From Rummeliibacillus sp044763875 (GTDB lineage Bacteria > Bacillota > Bacilli > Bacillales_A > Planococcaceae): a DNA stretch of 64,000 nucleotides. Below, piece after piece: positions 1 to 8,464 of the stretch. Location of the stretch: the NCBI RefSeq assembly GCF_044763875.1, contig NZ_JBIWGZ010000002.1, positions 124,001 through 188,000 on the forward strand, in the 5' to 3' direction. Position 1 is the stretch's first letter, and every line of letters starts with the position of its first letter. Made by a program: the position numbers and the translations under genes. The notes beneath the pieces are model-generated. The model worked only from the letters and a program-made list of their open reading frames with translations, did no database searches and was not told where the DNA came from.

Positions 1-122
1 AATAAAGCAATGTCATAAACAAAAAGTGGTGTACCATATATTTTTGCTAATTCTACTGTATCGACACCACCGATAGATAAATGGTTATTTTCTGTAATAG
101 TTTGAGTTCCATATAAATGCAT
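1..122 (-). CDS. lysA: Diaminopimelate decarboxylase LysA, N-terminal fragment
   Basis: Only the first 40 codons are in the window; the gene continues past the left edge. The reading begins MHLYGTQTITENNHLSIGGV and continues into a YGTPLFVYD segment, which is the usual N-terminus of bacterial LysA, the PLP enzyme that makes L-lysine from meso-diaminopimelate. A GGAGAG ribosome site precedes the ATG. In B. subtilis lysA also follows spoVAF directly on the same strand, so sequence and position agree. The active-site parts lie outside the window. Confidence 0.88.
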   Translation of the reverse strand, partial: MHLYGTQTITENNHLSIGGVDTVELAKIYGTPLFVYDIAL

Positions 123-225
123 CCAATCTCTCCTATCGTATCCATGATCATTTGTAAGAATACACGGAATTTTCTATAACATGAACTTTAACACGATAGA
201 AGAGCAGATGCAATGGCTCATAACA

Positions 226-1797
226 TTAAGAACGTTTTCGATCCTTAGCTCCAACAAAAAACGGTCTTGGTGCATCATTTGTCATTGGATAACGCAATAG
301 TACATGTGCGAAAGCATTAGGGAAGAATGGAATAAGTGGCCATAAAAAAGGCACGTTCATTGGTTTTAATGATGCCATATACCATACTGTACCTAAAATA
401 CCGATAAAGAAACCATTTACTCCAAAGGCGGCTGTAAGCAATAATAATAAGACTCTGAAAATCTTAACGGATACACTCAGTTCGTATGATGGAATTGCAA
501 AAGTGAAAATAGCAGTAACTGCTGTATAAAGAACAACTTCTCCAGAAAACAGTCCTACGTTTATTGCAATTTGGCCAATAACGATACCTGCTACAAGCCC
601 CATTGCAGTTGATAAAGGCGTTGGCGTATGGATAGCTGCTAGTCTTAAATACTCTATACCAATATCTGCAACCAGAATTTGTATAAGGAGAGGAATAGAG
701 GTTTTTTTATTGAGACCTATAAAGTCCATAAATGAAGGGACATATTCGGGATGCTTAACAAGCAGAAACCAAAGAGGCAGTAAGAAGAAGCTAAGAAAAG
801 CTCCAAAAAAACGTAGAAATCGTACGACTGTTCCAATTGCAGGTGCCTGTCTATACTCTTCAGCATGTTGCAAATGATGAAAAAGAGTGATGGGCACTAA
901 TATAACTGAAGGAGATGTATCAACAACAATCGCAATATGTCCTTCTAATATATGTGCAGCCACAATATCAGGTCTTTCACTATATCGGACAAACGGTAAT
1001 GGATGGAAGCGTTGTTTTATTAACCATTCTTCTAAGGATTTATCAGCCATTGTCAATCCATCATGTTGGATTTTCTCTAAGCGTTTTCTTATATAGTTTA
1101 GATGTTCTTCATTGACGATTTCTTTTAAATAGACAATAGCTAAATCCATTTGGCTTTTTTCAGTCACTTGGTGTAACTCAAGTCGTAATGATGTATCACG
1201 TATTCTTCTACGAATGAGAGCTGAATTTAGGATAATACTTTCTGTAAAACCATCCCTTGAACCTCGAATTACTTTCTCATTGTCTGGTTCCTCAGGATTT
1301 CTTCCTGGATAGCTTCTAAAATCTGCTGTAATCGCGATACCAGATGGTGTAATAAAAGCTATTTGCCCACTCATGATAGCCGTTAATAATTTTTCTTTTG
1401 AAGTTTGCAGCTCCCAAGCAAAGAAGGGAAAGCATTCAAAAAAATAATCTGCTTCTGCCTGAATGCTTTCTTCCTTTGATTGTTCTTGGCACTTTTCTAG
1501 CTTAGCTGTATCTGATTCGTCTTTGTCTGGTTTTGGCGATCCTTCAGCTTTCCCTGACATAAATTTATCTCTTTTATAAACAGCTGTTGGCTGGATTGCT
1601 GTTAATAACCGAGTGTAATTTTGACTATCAATTAAGCCATTAATATTAATAGTAAAAACTTCCATATTATGAACATGGATATATTTCATATTGATATCGA
1701 AGCTTTCACTTTTCCCAAATTGGGAAATCATGAAAGCTTCTGCTGCTTGGTTGCTTTGGAAAATTGCTTGTGTTTCACTATTGGTACTACTACTCAT
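226..1797 (-). CDS. spoVAF: Spore germination protein SpoVAF (GerA-family subunit)
   Basis: 523 aa, GerA family. The first ~290 residues form the soluble GerA-type domain and residues ~320-500 hold several hydrophobic membrane segments (for example around FFGAFLSFFLLPLWFLLV and VAGIVIGQIAINVG). SpoVAF is a forespore inner-membrane protein that contributes to ion or dipicolinate release in germination. The start overlaps the end of sigF by 8 bp, which suggests translational coupling. In B. subtilis spoVAA to spoVAE lie between sigF and spoVAF; here all are absent and spoVAF follows sigF directly. Another GerA-family subunit is possible by sequence alone, but the sigF-X-lysA setting favours SpoVAF. 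Confidence 0.87.
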   Translation of the reverse strand: MSSSTNSETQAIFQSNQAAEAFMISQFGKSESFDINMKYIHVHNMEVFTININGLIDSQNYTRLLTAIQPTAVYKRDKFMSGKAEGSPKPDKDESDTAKLEKCQEQSKEESIQAEADYFFECFPFFAWELQTSKEKLLTAIMSGQIAFITPSGIAITADFRSYPGRNPEEPDNEKVIRGSRDGFTESIILNSALIRRRIRDTSLRLELHQVTEKSQMDLAIVYLKEIVNEEHLNYIRKRLEKIQHDGLTMADKSLEEWLIKQRFHPLPFVRYSERPDIVAAHILEGHIAIVVDTSPSVILVPITLFHHLQHAEEYRQAPAIGTVVRFLRFFGAFLSFFLLPLWFLLVKHPEYVPSFMDFIGLNKKTSIPLLIQILVADIGIEYLRLAAIHTPTPLSTAMGLVAGIVIGQIAINVGLFSGEVVLYTAVTAIFTFAIPSYELSVSVKIFRVLLLLLTAAFGVNGFFIGILGTVWYMASLKPMNVPFLWPLIPFFPNAFAHVLLRYPMTNDAPRPFFVGAKDRKRS

Positions 1798-2581
1798 AAT
1801 CTGCCACCTTTACCAATTGTTCATACTGCTGATCTGTTAGCCAAATTTTCAGCTGTGCTAAAATTCGCTTTTCTAAACGAGAGACTTGAACTTGTGAAAT
1901 ACCTAATCTTTCAGCAATATCACTTTGAGTACAGTCAAGATAATAACGTAAATAAATGACAGACTGTTCACGTTTACCTAGTCTTTCTAGCATATCTTTT
2001 AATGGAATATGTTCAAATGGCTTTTCTGATCTTTCGTCTTTCATTTGATCCATTAAACTAATTGGATCACCATCACTTTCAAAAATTTGCTCATGAAGTG
2101 ATGCAGGATCTCGCAAGGCATCACTTGCCATAGCTATATCGTCAATTGACACATCTAGTATTGTCGCCAATTCTTGAATTGTTGGCGGTCTTTCATTGTC
2201 TTTTAGAAAATCGTCTGTTGCATGACGAATTTTATAATTTAATTCTCGTATTGAACGGCTGACTTTAACCATCCCATCATCACGAAGAAACCGCTGAATT
2301 TCCCCGATAATCATCGGTACAGCATATGTCGAAAATTTCACTGGATAAGATAAATCAAATTTATCAACAGATTTCATTAGTCCAATACACCCGATTTGGA
2401 ATAGGTCTTCTAAATCGGCACCCCTTGAAGTAAAACGTTGAACAATTGACCATACAAGTCGGGTATTCCCCTCTACCATCTCTTTTCTAGCTGCTTCATC
2501 CCCTGCCTGCGCTAACTTAATCAGTTCTCTCATTCTTTCTTGTGTCAGTAATTCTTTTGACGCTTGCGGGTTTGATGTCAT
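1790..2581 (-). CDS. sigF: RNA polymerase forespore sigma factor SigF
   Basis: 263 aa, sigma-70 group 3 factor that switches on the first forespore-specific genes. Region 2 is seen at residues ~40-110 (DLEDLFQIGCIGLMKSVDKF, then FSTYAVPMIIGEIQRFLRDD), region 3 at ~115-190, and the region 4 helix-turn-helix near the C-terminus (TQSDIAERLGISQVQVSRLE). It is last of the three-gene spoIIA operon, 4 bp after spoIIAB, whose product holds it inactive. Length and context match B. subtilis SigF (about 255 aa); SigG, the closest alternative, is not found in this operon. Confidence 0.97.
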   Translation of the reverse strand: MTSNPQASKELLTQERMRELIKLAQAGDEAARKEMVEGNTRLVWSIVQRFTSRGADLEDLFQIGCIGLMKSVDKFDLSYPVKFSTYAVPMIIGEIQRFLRDDGMVKVSRSIRELNYKIRHATDDFLKDNERPPTIQELATILDVSIDDIAMASDALRDPASLHEQIFESDGDPISLMDQMKDERSEKPFEHIPLKDMLERLGKREQSVIYLRYYLDCTQSDIAERLGISQVQVSRLEKRILAQLKIWLTDQQYEQLVKVADYE

Positions 2582-2585
2582 GTTC

Positions 2586-3032
2586 TCACCTTACATAAAG
2601 CGGCTCTTGTACTGGTTGAAATTGTTTCTTAAAGGTGACGGCCGTTCCTTTCCCAAGTTCTGATTGTACAGCTAGTTGATCTGTAAAGCTTTCCATTATG
2701 GTAAAGCCCATACCTGACCTTTCTAGCATTGGTTTTGTCGTATATAGTGGTTCCATAGCTTGTGTCACATTTTCTATTCCATTGCCTTGATCTAAAATCG
2801 TGATTGTTACTTCTCTTCCTTGGCGGGAAGCCTGAACTGTAACAATACCATTTGGATTTTCGTCATAGCCATGGATAATAGCGTTTGTTACAGCCTCAGA
2901 GACAACGGTTTTTATCTCTGATAATTCTTCTATCGTTGGGTCTAATACAGCTAGAAAACTTGTGATTGCAATTCTAGCAAGTCCCTCATTATCACTAATC
3001 GCCAAGAATGATAGCGTCATTTCGTTATCCAT
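2586..3032 (-). CDS. spoIIAB: Anti-sigma F factor and serine kinase SpoIIAB
   Basis: 148 aa GHKL-fold protein kinase. The N box (VVSEAVTNAIIHGY), the G1 box (LDQGNGIEN) and the G2 box (ERSGMGFTIM) of the ATP lid are all present. With ATP it binds SigF and blocks it, and it phosphorylates SpoIIAA on a serine. The gene overlaps the end of spoIIAA by 8 bp and is followed by sigF, so the three proteins are made from one transcript in the usual order. Full length; no missing motif. Confidence 0.97.
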   Translation of the reverse strand: MDNEMTLSFLAISDNEGLARIAITSFLAVLDPTIEELSEIKTVVSEAVTNAIIHGYDENPNGIVTVQASRQGREVTITILDQGNGIENVTQAMEPLYTTKPMLERSGMGFTIMESFTDQLAVQSELGKGTAVTFKKQFQPVQEPLYVR

Positions 3033-3378
3033 GAAGAATCCCTCCTAAACTTTGGATGGCTTCTTGCTCTGATTCATGCCAAATATATTTTCCTAATCCT
3101 GAAAACTGAAAAATTTTCTCCATTGTAGAAGAAGGTTTGATGATTAATGTTCGACCATTGTGTACCTGTAGGTCTCTCATTCTACCTAAGATTAGTCCTA
3201 CCCCTGCACTGTCCATAAACTGTAACCCCTCTAAATTCCAAATAATATCTTGTACATAGCCACTATAGATGGCTTGCGAAATATCCTCTCGAATATGGCG
3301 CGCTGCATGATGATCCAGCTCTCCTTTTAATCTGATAATCGCAATTTTTTCTGATGTAATTTCAATATGGTGCTGCAT
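3025..3378 (-). CDS. spoIIAA: Anti-anti-sigma factor SpoIIAA
   Basis: 117 aa STAS-domain protein. The phosphorylated serine is Ser57 in the segment QFMDSAGVGLILGR. Unphosphorylated SpoIIAA captures SpoIIAB and frees SigF in the forespore. This is the first gene of the operon: a GGAGG ribosome site precedes the ATG, and a good SigmaH-type promoter lies 24-53 bp upstream of the start codon. dacF, which precedes spoIIAA in B. subtilis, is absent; a terminator and pdp lie upstream instead. Confidence 0.97.
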   Translation of the reverse strand: MQHHIEITSEKIAIIRLKGELDHHAARHIREDISQAIYSGYVQDIIWNLEGLQFMDSAGVGLILGRMRDLQVHNGRTLIIKPSSTMEKIFQFSGLGKYIWHESEQEAIQSLGGILHG

Positions 3379-3401
3379 TTACATACCTCCTTTTCAAAAA
3401 C

Positions 3402-3431
3402 TAATTCTACGGAAGAATAGGAGAATCCTAT
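3402..3431 (-). promoter_or_regulatory. Likely SigmaH promoter of the spoIIA operon
   Basis: Read on the minus strand, ATAGGATTC (3423-3431), a 12-bp spacer and GTAGAATTA (3402-3410) match the SigmaH consensus RnAGGAwWW, 11-12 bp, RnnGAATww. B. subtilis spoIIA is transcribed by SigmaH RNA polymerase with Spo0A~P. Not tested experimentally here. Confidence 0.75.
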
Positions 3432-3542
3432 GCCCTGACAATTTAACAATCAAAACGCTAAAGATAGAAAAAATACGACAACTACCATCCGTTAGTATGG
3501 AAATAAATCTATTCTTTTAATCACTTGAATTTAGTAAATCAT

Positions 3543-3581
3543 AAAAAAATGCCACATTGGTCATATCAACCAATGTGGCAT
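3543..3581 (-). terminator. Rho-independent terminator after pdp
   Basis: A perfect inverted repeat (ATGCCACATTGGT and its complement around a 6-7 nt loop) is followed on the minus strand by a run of seven T. It separates the xerD-deoB-pdp unit from the spoIIA promoter. Confidence 0.9.
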
Positions 3582-3596
3582 ATCTAGAATATTCGA

Positions 3597-4901
3597 CTAA
3601 TCTGTAATAACATCTTCAATTAGTTTTGGTGCTTTTACTTCTGCAGAAGATATTACAATATTTGAGTAGATTTTGTCTACTACTTCTTTTACGTCTTCAT
3701 GATTCGAGTAAATGGTTACAAGAGATTCTCCAACTTGTACTGCATCTCCTACTTTTTTGCGTAGCACTAAACCAACTGCAAGATCAATTTCAGATTCTTT
3801 TGTTGCACGGCCAGCTCCTAGTAACATGGCTGCCGTACCGATTTCATCCGCTACAATATGACTAATAAAGCCCGCTTCTTTTGCAGGTACTTCAAATGTA
3901 TATTGTGCTTGAGGAAGCAATGATGGATCATCGATAACAGCTGGGTTACCCCCCTGACCCTTGACGAATTTTTTAAATATATCAAGAGCTGCACCGTTTG
4001 CGATTACTTCTTCAAGTTGGTTACGTGCTTCTTCGATTGTGTTTGCATGGCCACCTAGTACAACCATTTGAGAGCCTAATGTTAAGCAAAGTTCTGTTAA
4101 GTCTTTTGGACCTTTTCCACTCAATGTGTCGATTGCTTCTTTTACTTCTAATGCATTTCCAATAGCGTAACCTAATGGTTGGTTCATGTCAGAAATGATC
4201 GCCATTGTATTGCGACCTACATTCTTACCAATTTGCACCATTGCATGTGCTAGCATTTTAGAATCTTCAACTGTTTTCATAAATGCACCATCACCTGTTT
4301 TAACATCTAAAACGATGGCATCTGCACCAGCTGCAATTTTTTTACTCATAATGGAACTTGCGATTAAAGGAATACTTGGAACAGTACCTGTAACATCACG
4401 CAAAGCATATAATTTTTTGTCTGCCGGTGTTAAATTACCGCTTTGACCGATTACTGCTAATTTAATGTCATTTACTTGTTTCGTAAATTGCTCAGTAGTT
4501 AGTTCTACATGGAATCCTTCAATTGATTCTAATTTATCGATTGTACCGCCAGTATGACCTAATCCACGGCCACTCATCTTCGCAACAGGAACACCTACTG
4601 CAGCAACTAGAGGTCCAAGTACAAGTGTTGTTGTATCACCTACACCACCAGTTGAATGTTTATCTACTTTTACGCCAGCAATTCCTGAAAGATCGATCTG
4701 ATCTCCTGATTCAACCATAGCCATTGTAAGATCCGCACGTTCACGGTCCGTCATATCTTGGAAATAAATTGCCATTGCTAAGCTACTTGCTTGATAATCC
4801 GGAATTGAGCCATTTGTATATCCTTCGACAAAGAAGCGAATTTCTTCACTTGTTAATTCGTGTCCATCGCGCTTTTTCTCAATAATATCAACCATTCTCA
4901 T
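3597..4901 (-). CDS. pdp: Pyrimidine-nucleoside phosphorylase
   Basis: 434 aa. It cleaves thymidine, deoxyuridine or uridine with phosphate to base plus (deoxy)ribose-1-phosphate. The family signature SGRGLGHTGGTIDKLES lies near residue 110, preceded by the KHSTGGVGD phosphate-binding loop; the C-terminal alpha/beta domain is complete. The ATG is preceded by GAGGG at good spacing. It lies 15 bp after deoB, whose enzyme converts the sugar-1-phosphate to the 5-phosphate, so the pair makes a nucleoside salvage unit. B. subtilis has a purine nucleoside phosphorylase gene in this position, a real difference in gene content. Confidence 0.95.
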   Translation of the reverse strand: MRMVDIIEKKRDGHELTSEEIRFFVEGYTNGSIPDYQASSLAMAIYFQDMTDRERADLTMAMVESGDQIDLSGIAGVKVDKHSTGGVGDTTTLVLGPLVAAVGVPVAKMSGRGLGHTGGTIDKLESIEGFHVELTTEQFTKQVNDIKLAVIGQSGNLTPADKKLYALRDVTGTVPSIPLIASSIMSKKIAAGADAIVLDVKTGDGAFMKTVEDSKMLAHAMVQIGKNVGRNTMAIISDMNQPLGYAIGNALEVKEAIDTLSGKGPKDLTELCLTLGSQMVVLGGHANTIEEARNQLEEVIANGAALDIFKKFVKGQGGNPAVIDDPSLLPQAQYTFEVPAKEAGFISHIVADEIGTAAMLLGAGRATKESEIDLAVGLVLRKKVGDAVQVGESLVTIYSNHEDVKEVVDKIYSNIVISSAEVKAPKLIEDVITD

Positions 4902-4916
4902 GGAATCATCCCTCGC

Positions 4917-6119
4917 TTATTTTAAAAGTTGTAAAAAACTATTTCCATATTCAGGTAGTTTTATACCGAAGTTATCCGCAACTGTTGCACCAAGAGATGC
5001 AAATGTATTTGTTTTTGGAATTGCTTTTCCTTCTTTGAATCGTGGTGAATAAGCAATCAATGGAACAAATTCACGTGTATGATCTGTTCCAGGGAATGTT
5101 GGGTCATTACCGTGGTCAGCAGTAATCATGAGTAAATCATCTTCGTCCATTAATTCTAAAACTTCTGTAAGACGACGGTCGAATTCTTCTAATGCTTTAC
5201 CATAGCCAATTGGGTCACGACGATGACCATATGTTGCATCGAAATCAACAAGGTTGATGAAGGATAGACCATGGAATTCTTTTTTCACAACTTTCACCAA
5301 TTGATCCATACCATCTGTGTTGTCTTTTGTACGGATTGCTTCTGTTACACCTTCACCATTGTAAATATCAGAAATTTTGCCTAATGCGATGACATCTAAA
5401 CCAGCGTCTTTCATTTCATTCATGACTGTACGTCCAAATGGTTTTAAGGCATAGTCATGACGATTAGAAGTACGAGTGAAGTTTCCAGGTTCGCCAATGA
5501 ATGGACGAGCAATAACACGTCCAACTAAGTATTCAGGTTTTAATGTAATTTCACGAGCGATTTCACAAATTTTATACAGTTCATCAAGCGGTACAACATC
5601 TTCATGCGCTGCAATTTGAAGTACAGGGTCAGCAGATGTATAAACGATAATGGCACCTGATTCCATATGTTCTTTACCGAAGTCTTCAATCACTTGTGTA
5701 CCTGATGCTGGTTTGTTACAAAGTACTTTACGTCCAGTACGCTCTTCTAATTCTTCGATTAATGATTGTGGGAAACCTTCTGGATATACTTTGAATGGTT
5801 TATTAATATTTAGGCCCATGATTTCCCAGTGACCTGTCATCGTATCTTTACCAACAGAAGCTTCTTGCATATAACCGTAGAATGCTTCTGGTTTTTCAAC
5901 TGATTTCATGCCTTCTAGATCTTCGAGACCAATTAATCCACGAATATTCGTATATCCGAGGCGTTGCATATTTGGCATTGATAGCCCTTTCATTTCATGT
6001 GCAATATGTCCAAGTGTATCAGCACCTACATCATTAAAATTAGCCGCATCTGGAGCCTCACCAATCCCAACTGAGTCCATAACGATTAAATGAATACGTT
6101 TAAATGGTTTTGTGTTCAT
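4917..6119 (-). CDS. deoB: Phosphopentomutase
   Basis: 400 aa alkaline-phosphatase-superfamily enzyme converting (deoxy)ribose-1-phosphate to the 5-phosphate. The metal-binding motifs are visible: DSVGIGEAPDA near the N-terminus, the catalytic TMTGHWE segment, and TADHGNDP...TDHTRE near the C-terminus. An upstream in-frame ATG at 6140 is possible, but the AAGGAGGA ribosome site lies between it and the ATG at 6119, so the start is MNTKPFKRIHL. It stands between xerD and pdp on the same strand and supplies the next step after Pdp. Confidence 0.96.
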   Translation of the reverse strand: MNTKPFKRIHLIVMDSVGIGEAPDAANFNDVGADTLGHIAHEMKGLSMPNMQRLGYTNIRGLIGLEDLEGMKSVEKPEAFYGYMQEASVGKDTMTGHWEIMGLNINKPFKVYPEGFPQSLIEELEERTGRKVLCNKPASGTQVIEDFGKEHMESGAIIVYTSADPVLQIAAHEDVVPLDELYKICEIAREITLKPEYLVGRVIARPFIGEPGNFTRTSNRHDYALKPFGRTVMNEMKDAGLDVIALGKISDIYNGEGVTEAIRTKDNTDGMDQLVKVVKKEFHGLSFINLVDFDATYGHRRDPIGYGKALEEFDRRLTEVLELMDEDDLLMITADHGNDPTFPGTDHTREFVPLIAYSPRFKEGKAIPKTNTFASLGATVADNFGIKLPEYGNSFLQLLK

Positions 6120-6202
6120 CAAATTATCCTCCTTGTTCATACATTCATTCTATCAAATTTCGAAAAAAAATAAAGGTCAGACATCTGACGAAAAGATGAA
6201 TA

Positions 6203-7108
6203 TTATGCTCTAGGGTGGAATTGTTTATACACTTCAGATAATCTTGTCTTACTAATATGTGTATAAATTTGTGTTGTCGCAATATCTGCATGACCTAGCA
6301 TTTCTTGTACGGCTCTCAAATCTGCTCCATTTTCGATCAAATGTGTCGCAAATGAATGTCGTAAAATATGCGGCGTTAATTCTTTTTCAATTCCAGCTTT
6401 TTCAGCATACCCCTTCATCAATTTCCAACAGCCTTGTCTAGTTAATCTTTTCCCTCTTTGATTAATAAATAACGCTTCCGTACGTAATTTTGCATTTTCT
6501 AATTGAAAACGAGCCTTATTTAAGTAGTTTGTACAAACTTCAATAGCAGAACCACCTAATGGAATAATACGTTCTTTCCCTCCTTTACCAAATACTCTTA
6601 CAAACCCCATCGTTAAATGGATATCATCTAAATTAAGTTCAATACATTCACTTACACGCATTCCAGTTGCATACAGCAATTCCAGCATGGCACGATCGCG
6701 TACGCCCTGAGGTTTTGCAACATTAGGTGCTGCGATCAGTCGATCTATTTCTTCTATTGATAATACTTTTGGTAATTTTTGTTCAATTTTCGGCATTTCA
6801 ATATGGACAGTTGGATCGTGATCACATCTCTTTTCTCTAAGCAAAAATTGATGAAAAGAGCGAATGGATGAGATATGTCTTGAGACAGTACGTGCAGATA
6901 TCCCTTTGTTACGCAATGATTGTAAATACTGCAGAATATGGAATCGGTCAATATCATCGAAGGTTTCTAGCTGTTGAGTTTCAAATATATCTTTTGAATA
7001 GTCTTTAATATCGCGTTCGTATGATTGTAGTGTGTTTTCAGATAATTGACGTTCGACTCGTAGAAAATGTATATAATCTGCAATCGCATCTTTTATTTCT
7101 TGTTGCAC
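6203..7108 (-). CDS. xerD: Tyrosine recombinase XerD (chromosome dimer resolution)
   Basis: 301 aa. N-terminal SAM-like domain (residues ~1-90), then the catalytic domain with Arg in TGMRVSE, Lys in FGKGGKER, HxxR in HILRHSFATH, His in MLGHADI and the nucleophile Tyr in TQIYTHI. It resolves chromosome dimers at dif with XerC and FtsK. The start is GTG with AGGAGGG eight bases upstream. The order fur-xerD-deoB matches B. subtilis fur-(yqzK)-ripX-drm; yqzK is absent and a repeat element occupies its place. It is a housekeeping gene, not a prophage integrase. Confidence 0.94.
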   Translation of the reverse strand: MQQEIKDAIADYIHFLRVERQLSENTLQSYERDIKDYSKDIFETQQLETFDDIDRFHILQYLQSLRNKGISARTVSRHISSIRSFHQFLLREKRCDHDPTVHIEMPKIEQKLPKVLSIEEIDRLIAAPNVAKPQGVRDRAMLELLYATGMRVSECIELNLDDIHLTMGFVRVFGKGGKERIIPLGGSAIEVCTNYLNKARFQLENAKLRTEALFINQRGKRLTRQGCWKLMKGYAEKAGIEKELTPHILRHSFATHLIENGADLRAVQEMLGHADIATTQIYTHISKTRLSEVYKQFHPRA

Positions 7109-7135
7109 AGCTAAATCCCTCCTAAATTCAAATTC

Positions 7136-7257
7136 TATCTGGCTTCAGCTGCTAGACTCTCGAGTCGCATCGCTCCCTCGGTCGAAAGCTAAAAGACACT
7201 TTCGATTCGGGCGCTTTTGCGCTTTTCGAGTCTGAACGAGCCACTTCAGCACTCAAA
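7136..7257. repeat. Dispersed intergenic repeat, copy 1
   Basis: No coding potential. GC-richer than its surroundings and rich in short inverted segments. Parts of it (TTCAGCTGCTAGACTCTCGAG; TCGGTCGAAAG; GAGTCTGAACGAGCC; TTCAGCA) recur in the same order, but inverted on the chromosome, at 52863-53015. It lies between xerD and the fur terminator. Confidence 0.7.
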
Positions 7258-7287
7258 TAAAAAAAGGACAGCACCACCGCCATCCTT
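7258..7287 (-). terminator. Terminator after fur
   Basis: AAAGGA...TCCTTT stem enclosing a GC-rich TGG-CGG-TGG-TGC loop region, followed on the minus strand by seven T. It lies 18 bp past the fur stop codon. Confidence 0.8.
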
Positions 7288-7304
7288 TACTAATTCGCTA
7301 TAAA

Positions 7305-7787
7305 CTATTGTTCATTATTAAGTTCTATGTTTGTTTCTTCTTTAGCATGCTTTTCATTACAACGCCAGCAAATGCCATGGAATGTTAATCGGTGATCTTT
7401 AATTTGGAAATTCCAGCGTTTTTCAACGACTGCTTCCACATCTTCAAGTAAGTCCTCTTGAATTTCATCGACGGCGCCACATTCGATACATACGAGGTGA
7501 TGATGAAAGTGAGCTGCTCCTTCTTGTCGTAAATCATAACGAGACACTCCATCGCCAAAATTAATCTTGTCGACAATTTTCAGTTCTGTTAGTAACTCTA
7601 ATGTACGATATACAGTTGCTAGACCGATTTCAGGTGCTTTGTCCTTCACTAAAAGGTAAACATCTTCAGCACTTAAATGATCTTCCTCATTTTCTAAAAG
7701 TACTCTAACCGTCGCTTCTCGTTGCGGCGTCAGTTTATAGCTAGCACCATGTAATTGTTTTTTTATACGATCAATACGGCTCTCCAT
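7305..7787 (-). CDS. fur: Ferric uptake regulator Fur
   Basis: 160 aa metal-dependent repressor. The N-terminal winged helix includes YKLTPQREATVRVLLENEED and GLATVYRTLELL; the C-terminal dimerisation domain has the metal-binding HFHHHLVCIECG motif and a second CxxC (CWRCNEKH). Sequence agrees almost residue for residue with B. subtilis Fur for the first 140 residues; the tail is slightly longer. The ATG has an AGGGGGG site. A TTGTAA-18-TATAAT promoter and a perfect Fur box lie upstream, so autoregulation is likely. PerR and Zur are less likely given the position next to xerD and nudF. Confidence 0.95.
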   Translation of the reverse strand: MESRIDRIKKQLHGASYKLTPQREATVRVLLENEEDHLSAEDVYLLVKDKAPEIGLATVYRTLELLTELKIVDKINFGDGVSRYDLRQEGAAHFHHHLVCIECGAVDEIQEDLLEDVEAVVEKRWNFQIKDHRLTFHGICWRCNEKHAKEETNIELNNEQ

Positions 7788-7811
7788 ACGACGCCCCCCT
7801 AAACTTCTACC

Positions 7812-7841
7812 ATTATACCAAATGTTTATTTCTCATTACAA
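7812..7841 (-). promoter_or_regulatory. SigmaA promoter of fur
   Basis: On the minus strand TTGTAA (7836-7841), an 18-bp spacer and TATAAT (7812-7817), 25 bp before the fur start. Confidence 0.65.
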
Positions 7842-7877
7842 GATTAAGCGACTAAATTCTTTATAATGATTATTTAT

Positions 7878-7892
7878 TGATAATAATTATCA
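7878..7892. promoter_or_regulatory. Fur box, perfect 7-1-7 palindrome
   Basis: TGATAATAATTATCA matches the Bacillus Fur consensus TGATAATNATTATCA at every fixed position. It is 37 bp upstream of the -35 of the fur promoter and just past the end of the upstream membrane-protein gene. Its likely target is fur itself. Confidence 0.8.
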
Positions 7893-7900
7893 GTAAATAA

Positions 7901-8410
7901 TTAAAACATGAAATGGATGATTAGAAGTTCGATGAAAAAGATTATTATAGTCAAAATACTGATAACAATGATTCTCTTCCAATGTATACCCTTTTTCCGA
8001 CTATTATAAAATGGTTTTGGTACGAGGACAATAGAAAATAATAATAATAAACATGTGTACATAAACTGCACCGGGAACCACCAAAGTGCATAATTCCAAA
8101 AAGCATTTTGTGTTGCAATTAAATATGCTGAGCAAAAACCGAAGAAAGCACTTTTACTTACAACAACCAGTCTTGTAATATGTCTAAACCATTGGTGCGT
8201 AGCAAGTAACACTAAAAATACGTAGGGCATGATTATTGGCCATAACGATTGCCACAAATTTGGCTTACCATCTAACTGTAATCGGGGGTCCATAATAGAA
8301 ATTAGCCATTCACTTTGAGCTGGTGTAGTCATTTTGAATGCGATAATTCCTCCGATAAAGCCAATTGAAATGATCAGAAAAAAATAAGTTATTTGCAATG
8401 AGCGATTCAC
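7901..8410 (-). CDS. Five-TM membrane protein at the spoIIM position
   Basis: 169 aa with about five membrane segments (residues ~7-25, 55-72, 82-104, 108-132 and 146-168). In B. subtilis the gene between fur and nudF is spoIIM, part of the DMP septal peptidoglycan machine for engulfment; SpoIIM also has five TM helices but is about 214 aa. I see no clear residue-level match, so SpoIIM is suggested by topology and synteny only. The start ATG follows an AGTAGGTGACC ribosome site. It could instead be an unrelated membrane protein filling the same slot. Confidence 0.6.
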   Translation of the reverse strand: MNRSLQITYFFLIISIGFIGGIIAFKMTTPAQSEWLISIMDPRLQLDGKPNLWQSLWPIIMPYVFLVLLATHQWFRHITRLVVVSKSAFFGFCSAYLIATQNAFWNYALWWFPVQFMYTCLLLLFSIVLVPKPFYNSRKKGIHWKRIIVISILTIIIFFIELLIIHFMF

Positions 8411-8464
8411 TAGGTCACCTACTTTCTAATAGTACAACCTATGCTCGCCACTCTTAAAAATACC

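Noticed and set aside
6203..7108. XerD as a phage integrase
   Set aside because: Sequence and fur-xerD-deoB synteny identify the housekeeping recombinase.
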